Source of the DNA: Porphyridium purpureum
Lineage: Eukaryota; Rhodophyta; Bangiophyceae; Porphyridiales; Porphyridiaceae
Direction of reading: 5' to 3'
DNA length: 64,000 bases
Assembly: GCA_008690995.1 (NCBI GenBank)
Contig: VRMN01000002.1
Coordinates: forward strand, 1,116,001-1,180,000
Every line of letters starts with the position of its first letter. Positions within the stretch are counted from its first letter, which is position 1. A program made the translations under genes and the position numbers. Shown one piece after another: positions 55,154-61,887 of this stretch. The notes beneath the pieces are model-generated. The model worked only from the letters and a program-made list of their open reading frames with translations, was not told the origin of the DNA and ran no database searches.

Positions 55154-55996
55154 TCATGTCGACCGCTTCGCTGCTGAGTCAGTGGGTGCGCAGTCTGCGC
55201 TGGCCAACTTCTTCTCGTCCGCTGCCATCTTGGACTTCCACTGCCTGTAGCTGGTATCGGTGCCATAAATGTAGTCGGTCCAGATGAAGACTGACGCATA
55301 GTTACCGGAGTACGACTTGTGATGGTGGTCATGAAAGTCGGCACCGCCATAAAAGGGTAGCCATCGATTTAGGCTCCACGGAAAGTCGTACCCAGAGTGA
55401 CATTCGACGGTCTGCAAGCATCGGAAGAAAAGATATACCCACAGCGTCAGCAGATGCGGCCTGCAAATGATAGGACCAAAGATCGTGGATAACCCAAGAA
55501 AGATCACTTCCAGCGGGTGCGCGTATTCTGCGGCGATCCCAAATGGAGCCGAGTACGTGTGGTGCACCGAGTGAATATGCCGGTACAAAAAGTCGGTATG
55601 CAGAGCGCGATGACCCCAGTAAAAGCAAAAGTCCTCAATCAAGAAGCACACAAAGACCTGGAAAGCAATGGTAATCAGCGAAGGAACTTCGTACCCCGCG
55701 TCCACGCCCAGAAATTCAAACAAGTGGGAAACCATGACAATCGGGAATACCACAAGCATGTGGTTGAGCATGACGGCCTTAAAGCACTGCCACTGACCGG
55801 GCAGATCGTTTTCCTTCTCGTCCTGGATCTTCCATTTGTGGAAGTAAGGCGTACGATCCATAACGAAAAACGGCAAGTACGAGCCCCAGTAGAACATCTC
55901 GTGCAGAACGAATGTCCCGAACGAACGAAGTTGCCACGCTGGCACGTTCTCAACAAGCGTGCCCCATGCTTCCTGCAAGCCGGGCACTTCCGCCAT
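55154..55996 (-). CDS. ERG25: Methylsterol monooxygenase (sterol C4-methyl oxidase)
   Basis: This ER-membrane di-iron enzyme oxidises the C4 methyl groups of sterol precursors. The protein has 280 residues. The three histidine boxes of the fatty acid hydroxylase superfamily are complete: HRALH, HSVHH and HDHHH. The surrounding sequence is the MSMO1/ERG25 form: APFGIAAEYAHPLEVIFLG, ECHSGYDFPWSL, and SGNYASVFIWTDYIYGTD. Three to four membrane segments flank the boxes. There is no ER-retrieval di-lysine at the very end. ATG 55996 is the first in-frame Met before the core; the longer frame opens on GTG. Confidence 0.92.
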   Translation of the reverse strand: MAEVPGLQEAWGTLVENVPAWQLRSFGTFVLHEMFYWGSYLPFFVMDRTPYFHKWKIQDEKENDLPGQWQCFKAVMLNHMLVVFPIVMVSHLFEFLGVDAGYEVPSLITIAFQVFVCFLIEDFCFYWGHRALHTDFLYRHIHSVHHTYSAPFGIAAEYAHPLEVIFLGLSTIFGPIICRPHLLTLWVYLFFRCLQTVECHSGYDFPWSLNRWLPFYGGADFHDHHHKSYSGNYASVFIWTDYIYGTDTSYRQWKSKMAADEKKLASADCAPTDSAAKRST

Positions 55997-57168
55997 CGCA
56001 CTCAAAATAAAAGGGAAGACGCTCGTGTTTGCGCACCCAATCTGCCGCCCGCAGAGCACCAAGTCCGGCACGCGTTTCGCTTCCTCTGCAAGATCCGCGT
56101 TTCGAGCGCGACAGCGACCGCCACGCGATCGTCCACGGCCTCTCTCCAATCGGGCGCCGCGAGTCGCAACAACCCGTCGAGCGTCGCCACCGCCACGTCT
56201 CTTCCTCCCCGCTTCAGAACAAGGCCTCCCGGCTACCACGGCTCACACACACGCAGCGATTTGGCGCGCTCTGCTAGAAGTCAACGCACACACAGCGTCA
56301 GTGTTGAGACCCACACCTCTACCTCGCACCTTTTCTTCCACTCGCGACTTTCTCCCCTACGTCGCACCGAATCCCAACTCCTCCTCCCTCCCAGCTCCTC
56401 ACTCTCCAGCACGCGTTGCTAGTAAGCGCGCCATCACGAGCCGGACTTTTCGTGCGGCCTGGTTTTCCGTTTCGGCGTCATTTCTTGGAGCTTGGCAGTT
56501 CGTGGCCGCAGGAATAAAACGACGCGCATTCCTTTGCAGTGCAACTCGAAAGTCCTATTAATTTGCACCGTTTCACCATATACTTCCGGGTGCATGGAAT
56601 GCGGGAATGCGGGAATGCGAGCAATATACCTGGCGCAGACACTCCCACCGCGTTTTGAAAAAGAGAGAAACGACGCGCGCCACCCGATCTTTTTATCTTC
56701 GCTCTTGGCGGCTCGCGCCGCGTAGATGTACAGCGCATTTCTCTCGTGTGTTTTGGAAAGCGGTTTCGGTTTGGAACCGTTTGGAACCGTTTGGGGTTTC
56801 GAGGTTCAAACTGGTGGGGTTGCGTGAACCGTTACAAAGTACAGCGACAAGGATTAAAAAACAGTTGATTTAAACAGTGAAAATTAAGTGGTGTGTGATT
56901 AAAATATCATTCGTGCGTGACGGTGTGTGTCTAGTGCGCCGCGCGAGAGCGGGGAGTAGACAGCGTGGGCGAGAACGTCGGAACAATATCGACGCGTGTG
57001 CGTTTGCTTCAGTGAGGAGCGACGCGTCCAGCATTGGGCGCAGAGTGCCGTGACTGTTGGGTCCCTGCACAGAGCTCGAGCGAGACGCGCGTCGTCTTGG
57101 TGAACGGCGGTCGGCTGATTCGTTGTTTCGTGAAGAGGACCTGCTGCGAAGAGTAGTGGATCTTTGCG
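55997..57168. other. Divergent promoter region, 1.2 kb
   Basis: Between the sterol oxidase and BAR genes. A pyrimidine-rich stretch lies at 56330-56420 and a short tandem repeat of GGAACCGTTT at 56770-56795. The frames seen here have Arg/Pro/Ser-rich composition and look non-coding. Confidence 0.5.
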
Positions 57169-58440
57169 ATGGAGGAGGATAGGTCCAAGGTGCCGGCCAC
57201 GACCAAGCTGGGTGGTGCGTATAGTAAGACAAAGCAGCGTGTTCTGAATAAGATGGGACGGCGAACGACTTTGACTAGGAACCATAGGGTGGATTACATT
57301 TCGAGGAAAGTGGACGAGCTGCGGGGAAATAAGAAAAAGGTGACCGCTCTGGCCAGCTCTCTGCGTTCACACATCGACAAGACTGTGGATCGCGCCATGG
57401 AGCTGAATGCATTGATGCTCGATGTGTGGAAGGAGGAACTTGGCGCGCGAGAGTGGGATGAAGGCGCGAGGGCGTACGTTCGGACTATGGGCAGCGACGA
57501 CCAGCAGACGCTGAGCAAACTGGAGGAGGCGTACGACTCTTTCCAGCAAGGCATAAAGACGGCATGCGACAGTTTTTATCGTTCGCTGCTGGATACGGAA
57601 AGTCAGCCGCTCACATTTTGCTCGGCAGAGGAAGAGATATGCGTGAGCAACATCAAGAAAATCAAGGAAAAGTACAAGGTCGCGCGCACTGAGTACTCGG
57701 ACGCGATGATTAATTTGGAAATGGAGCAGAGCACCGGAAATGAGCCACGCCAGAAGACCGTTCAGCGCGCCGAGGACAAGCAACGTATCTATGAGGAGCA
57801 GGGCGAAAAGTTCGCCGAGGAGGCCCTCAAGTTTGAGACCATGTACCGTGATGAGCTAGCACAGCGCGTGTCGGCACATTTCACGGCACAAATGCACTTT
57901 GCGCGAGCCGTCAGTAGCGTCGTGAAGGAAGTGCACCCATTTACGCGCTCGCTGACCCTCGACCTGGAGGTGCTCAAGGCGCAGCTTCGGAAGGATGCAG
58001 AGCAGGATCTCTCTGACGACGACATGGACGTGGATCTGCAGCAAGCGAAGAAGACTTTGCCTCCGGTGGACAGCATGGGAAAGAGGAGCACAAGCTCCAA
58101 GAAAGAGAAAAAGGAGAAAAGCAGTAGCTCGAAAAAGAGCAAGGAGAAAAAAGCAGACCTCACCGAGCCTGACGGTGATCACCGCAACGCAAGCACTTCG
58201 AGCGCTAAAGCGAGCAAAGCGAACCCGTTTTCGGACCGCGGGGATGCCGAATCGATGTCGACATCCAGCACGGCAGGAGTCCCAGCAGCCTCGAATCCCT
58301 TCCAGAATCCGTTCGAGCAGACGACGGTGAATCCGAGTTCCGACCATGCCGAGCCAGTCCATGTCTGGGGGTCTCAAGTTCCAGCCCCAACTCAGCCGCC
58401 GCCTGGCCACACGGACCCATTTGCGGGCTTTGACTTTTGA
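57169..58440 (+). CDS. BAR-domain endocytosis protein with NPF and DPF motifs
   Basis: A 423-residue protein. Residues about 30-285 are helical and follow the BAR fold of amphiphysin/RVS and related proteins, which dimerise and bend membranes (VDYISRKVDELRGNKKKVTALASSLRSHI; NIKKIKEKYKVARTEYSDAM; ALKFETMYRDELAQRVSAHF, read in order). The C-terminal 140 residues are disordered: a Lys/Ser stretch, then ANPFSD, SNPFQNPFEQ and the final TDPFAGFDF. NPF motifs bind EH-domain proteins and DPF/FxDxF motifs bind AP2 appendages, so a role at clathrin-coated sites is likely. There is no SH3 domain, unlike amphiphysin. The exact BAR subfamily is open. Confidence 0.82.
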   Translation: MEEDRSKVPATTKLGGAYSKTKQRVLNKMGRRTTLTRNHRVDYISRKVDELRGNKKKVTALASSLRSHIDKTVDRAMELNALMLDVWKEELGAREWDEGARAYVRTMGSDDQQTLSKLEEAYDSFQQGIKTACDSFYRSLLDTESQPLTFCSAEEEICVSNIKKIKEKYKVARTEYSDAMINLEMEQSTGNEPRQKTVQRAEDKQRIYEEQGEKFAEEALKFETMYRDELAQRVSAHFTAQMHFARAVSSVVKEVHPFTRSLTLDLEVLKAQLRKDAEQDLSDDDMDVDLQQAKKTLPPVDSMGKRSTSSKKEKKEKSSSSKKSKEKKADLTEPDGDHRNASTSSAKASKANPFSDRGDAESMSTSSTAGVPAASNPFQNPFEQTTVNPSSDHAEPVHVWGSQVPAPTQPPPGHTDPFAGFDF

Positions 58441-58521
58441 CGAACAAATACATCAGGACCAAAAGACAGCTTCGTGTACATACTTTGAGGCCTTTTTTCA
58501 TTTTGTTTTCTTTCTCTTTTC

Positions 58522-59778
58522 TTAATTTGGCAGGATAAACTGGAGGGCAGCAGTTATGGCATCAGCGAGGCGTCGCCAGTCCTGCTCCAAATCCTCGACG
58601 GACTCTCCATTTTGGGTGGTAAGCATAGGACGCACGGCCTTGCGCGCTGCCCCGCCAAACGCCACCCCGCCGAATTGGGCAGCGGTCAGAAGCTTGCTAC
58701 GCTGTTGTAAGAGCACGTGCGTATGTTCATTGGTTCCGCCGGCGAGCTGCACGAAGCCTGGAAGACCCAACGAGTGAACGCCGTCCAAAGCTTTCTCTGC
58801 CAGTCGGACGGATGCATGACTAGTCCCCTTACCCAAATCGCCGCTCATCGGTCGGCCATCTGTTTGCCATATCAGCTCCACATGAGACGCCGCGTCGTGT
58901 CCGAGAACCAAATGCATTTTCCGCATCTCGCCGGTCAGATCGGGCATGTCCGGAAACGAAATTGCAACCAATTTCAGCTCGCGAAGGAGCGTGTGAGTGG
59001 TATCGTTTTCTGTCATTGCCACGGCGCCTGCACGGTCCCAAAAGCGTGCGAATGCTGCCACGCCTTGAGGCCGCGTGTGAATTTCAATCGCGTCCACTTT
59101 CATTCGAGAAATCAGCTCGACCAGCTGCTCGATCGGCCGCGTGTAATGCACAGCATCAATGATTCCGAGAGGACAAACAGGAATGCAACGGCCACAACCA
59201 TAGCACTTCGCACGATCAACCCCCTGGAGCCCAATGGCATCGGCAGGACAACTGATTTCGCACGGCCGCGGGCAATCGGATGGACAGCGGTCCGGGTCGA
59301 ACACAGCCTTCCTAAAATGCGGGTCCTCGTCATCATTTACGGAAACCATGAGGATCGGCTGTCTTTGCGAGAGCTCGAACCGGTCCAGCACGCTATTTGC
59401 TGTATCTATTCCCTGTCGTACAGCCCGTACGACCGCCTCATCTGCGGCACAGTCAATGCAGTCCACCCCTGCAAGCGTGTACACGAGAGCGAGGTTGCGC
59501 ACCAGCGGAACATCCTCAGTTGATGCGCCGCATATGAGCTTGACCCAGTTCTGCCGCTTCAGTGACACCAAGCCAACTGATCCACGTGACGAAGCGCGTT
59601 GCAACACACATCGCAACGCGTCCTTATCTGCAGAAACGCGTGTGTCGAGTATCACTATGCTGTCCTCTCGCATATGGGGAAAGGAACGGGCTTTGCGAAC
59701 CGTACATCCCACTCTACTATCTACCACACGAGGCCGCTTCCACACCGCGAGATAGCCCGCATTCACAAACGCCAGCAT
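58522..59778 (-). CDS. ldpA: LdpA-like two-cluster ferredoxin protein, probably plastid
   Basis: LdpA of cyanobacteria is an iron-sulfur protein that senses quinone redox state and adjusts circadian period. The 418-residue protein matches this family: NWVKLICGASTEDVPLVRNL, YTLAGVDCIDCAADEAVVRA, MVSVNDDEDPHFRKA, then cysteine groups CPSDCPRPCEISCP (about 164-177) and CYGCGRCIPVCP (about 193-204), fit for two [4Fe-4S] clusters. The C-terminal half contains LGLPGFVQLAGGTNEHTH. The N-terminus MLAFVNAGYLAVWKRPR has the AFV element of red-algal plastid transit peptides, so plastid import is likely. A gene of cyanobacterial descent is inferred. The gene is convergent with the BAR gene, 81 bp apart. 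Confidence 0.88.
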   Translation of the reverse strand: MLAFVNAGYLAVWKRPRVVDSRVGCTVRKARSFPHMREDSIVILDTRVSADKDALRCVLQRASSRGSVGLVSLKRQNWVKLICGASTEDVPLVRNLALVYTLAGVDCIDCAADEAVVRAVRQGIDTANSVLDRFELSQRQPILMVSVNDDEDPHFRKAVFDPDRCPSDCPRPCEISCPADAIGLQGVDRAKCYGCGRCIPVCPLGIIDAVHYTRPIEQLVELISRMKVDAIEIHTRPQGVAAFARFWDRAGAVAMTENDTTHTLLRELKLVAISFPDMPDLTGEMRKMHLVLGHDAASHVELIWQTDGRPMSGDLGKGTSHASVRLAEKALDGVHSLGLPGFVQLAGGTNEHTHVLLQQRSKLLTAAQFGGVAFGGAARKAVRPMLTTQNGESVEDLEQDWRRLADAITAALQFILPN

Positions 59779-60110
59779 CGCACGCTGTGTGCTTGCCCTT
59801 GACAGCCTCTACCCGAAACAATGTGGTCTTTCCCAGCGAAAAAGGAAAACATTCCCCCGAGAAACGACATTCTGTTGCAGAAAGGTGGGATACATTCTAA
59901 GACGTGAGCAACTCTGATTTCGGTGGATTGCGCGTGGTCGCGGGTATATAATGGGCAACACTCATGTCGTCTGCTCTCGGATTGCGATGAGGGCAGAAAG
60001 AGAGGCAGAAGAGGTCGCGCTAGTCGTGAAAGCTGGCGAGAAAATTGACGACGGAAGTGAAAAACGCAGACAAGTAGAGTTGCCGTACCAGGTAAGAAGC
60101 CGGCAACGTG
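59779..60110. other. Divergent promoter region, 330 bp
   Basis: Between LdpA and the small protein. It contains a good TATA box at 59945 and a CAG/GTAAGA splice-donor-like word at 60090-60098. Confidence 0.5.
59945..59952 (+). promoter_or_regulatory. TATA box
   Basis: TATATAAT, 160 bp before the start codon of the small unknown protein, one of the best TATA matches in the window. Confidence 0.5.
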
Positions 60111-60437
60111 ATGGACGCTTTTCTGCAAAAAGTGATTGATTATCCGAAGGATGTTCAGAAGGCCATACAGACGGCACACACAGTGAACATCCGCTTCCAA
60201 AACGCGTCGCCAGACACTGTTTTTGTCAAGTGCCAGAGTAAGTCGATGGGGGAAGACAAATTCTTTAAGGTACCTCCGGGGCAAGACGAGTATTGGGTGC
60301 GCGAGTGGCACCAGGAGTTTGACTTTTGCGTTTTTTCCGAGGAGTCGGAAGATGCGTCAAAGCGTGTGGCACGCAAGCAGGTCAAGGTTTCCGATAAGGG
60401 CACCTGGCTCACTTTCGATGGTAAGAACTTGAAGTGA
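60111..60437 (+). CDS. Small conserved-looking protein of unknown function
   Basis: A 108-residue protein starting MDAFLQKVIDYPKDVQKAIQ. It has balanced composition with alternating hydrophobic residues (VNIRFQNASPDTVFVKCQSK; EWHQEFDFCVFSEE) and ends with TWLTFDGKNLK, suggesting a small beta-rich domain after an N-terminal helix. Two cysteines, no targeting signal, no membrane segment. I do not recognise the family. A TATA box 160 bp upstream and a clean open frame support expression. A perfect splice-donor-like word 13 bp before the start leaves open a 5' UTR or N-terminal intron. Confidence 0.68.
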   Translation: MDAFLQKVIDYPKDVQKAIQTAHTVNIRFQNASPDTVFVKCQSKSMGEDKFFKVPPGQDEYWVREWHQEFDFCVFSEESEDASKRVARKQVKVSDKGTWLTFDGKNLK

Positions 60438-61174
60438 GCCTTTGGTCACCGCATTCTGGTCCTCAGTCTTTGATCGGTCAGTAGGGCAGTAAAACCGATG
60501 ACCGATGCGTGACCTGCTGGCTTTCTCGGTGATTTACTGGTTGCCCGATGATGGGCTCGTATATCGGCAGTAGATACACACTAAACTAGCGTATCTCCGC
60601 CTTTGATAGCCTATCATTTTTCTTACTCGTGGCTGGGCTCAGCAAGTTCGATGCAGCAGCCCAAGCGTCAGGTGAGAAAAGCATGCAATCATTTGGCGTA
60701 CTTGAGGCTCATACGCGTATTACATAGCAATGGGTGAATTCTTCACCCAAAGAAAACAGACTCAAAATGTGCCATCCATGGCGTGCATGTCGGAAACGAG
60801 AAATGCGCCAACCTCGCTGGCATGTTTTAGGGACTTGAAGGTTCCTCGTTGGCCCTGAATGCAATATAAAGGGTTTGTCTGCGAGCACGACAGCGAAGGC
60901 TCAGCGAGCCTTCCCGTACGTGCAGATTCTTTCAAACAATCTGCAGAGGCGCCTCAGAGAAGTGCTTTCATGGCATATATCCCCAAAGTATTGCCAGAAA
61001 TAAAGTCGGGCCAAAGAACGGCACACACACGCTTTGGCTTGATGGGTGCGTCAACACCCAGATGAGCCGTTTCGATCCTCGACGCGCAGACGTGAGGTCG
61101 TGAATCTGCATGCTGAATTTACTCAGTCAACTTCGCCCCGCGACTTGAGCGCTAGAAGAAAGCTCAAACGGCTG
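60438..61174. other. Convergent 3' region, 740 bp
   Basis: No coding frame. Contains several CCGATGACCGAT-like words at 60470-60560 and a 5-bp stem hairpin GGGTGCGTCAACACCC at about 61045-61060 that is not part of a recognisable tRNA. Confidence 0.5.
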
Positions 61175-61693
61175 TTATTGCGCGTTGCGGCGCTTGATGC
61201 GGTCACGCTTTAAACGTTTGCGATGCTTGTGATGATTCATCTTGCGTTTGCGCTTCTTCTTGACGCTCACCAACTCCATGTCCACTGCCGATTCTGGCGC
61301 ACACGGTAGCTGTATCGACACATTCGGCATCTGCAACGGTAAATCTTGAAAGCTTGTACTGACTTGCCCCCTTTCTGAAACGGACAAGCTCCGCGTCTCA
61401 TCTCCTACAATCCACCCCAGCTCATGACGGCTTCCAGGCAAGCCCTCTCTAGCGCTTCTCTCCGCAGCAGGAGGCCATGCCCACCAGCCTCCCGCGTGGC
61501 CGGCATGACCATTTCCTGGTCCTGCCCTATTCAGAACCGACATCATCCTCCAACCACAGCTGCCGCCGCCTTGCGCAAGCCTCATCTCCCATGTCACCCC
61601 CAAATGACATGAAACGCCAATCTGCGCGCCCCAGGCCGAGCCGATCTTTCGCAGCGCTCCTATGCCCGAGCGAGCGGACACCGGCCCAGCCAT
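61175..61693 (-). CDS. Mitochondrial small ribosomal subunit protein mS38 (AURKAIP1/COX24 family)
   Basis: mS38 sits at the mRNA channel region of the mitochondrial small subunit; yeast Cox24/Qri5 affects COX1 expression. Only the C-terminal 35 residues are conserved in the family, and they are present here: ELVSVKKKRKRKMNHHKHRK followed by RLKRDRIKRR. KMNHHK matches the diagnostic core of human AURKAIP1. The rest (172 residues in all) is variable, with an N-terminus (MAGPVSARSGIGALRKIGSAW) that fits a mitochondrial presequence. The protein stops soon after the motif, without the longer tail of the animal protein. The gene is divergent from KNL2 with 194 bp between starts. Confidence 0.85.
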   Translation of the reverse strand: MAGPVSARSGIGALRKIGSAWGAQIGVSCHLGVTWEMRLAQGGGSCGWRMMSVLNRAGPGNGHAGHAGGWWAWPPAAERSAREGLPGSRHELGWIVGDETRSLSVSERGQVSTSFQDLPLQMPNVSIQLPCAPESAVDMELVSVKKKRKRKMNHHKHRKRLKRDRIKRRNAQ

Positions 61694-61887
61694 CGCGCCG
61701 GGATCTTGCCTACCGGGGTCGTCTTTCCGTTTCGGACTCCAATCGCTTCTCTTCCCTGCCCCCCTGTTCCATCATCTTTGTCAAAGGGGATGAAGGACGC
61801 GCACGCGTGTCGGAGGTGTGCTGAGTCAGGAGTGTGAGTGATGTGGTTAGCCGGATGGCTGGATTAAATTAGGAAGAGGAGGGAAGC

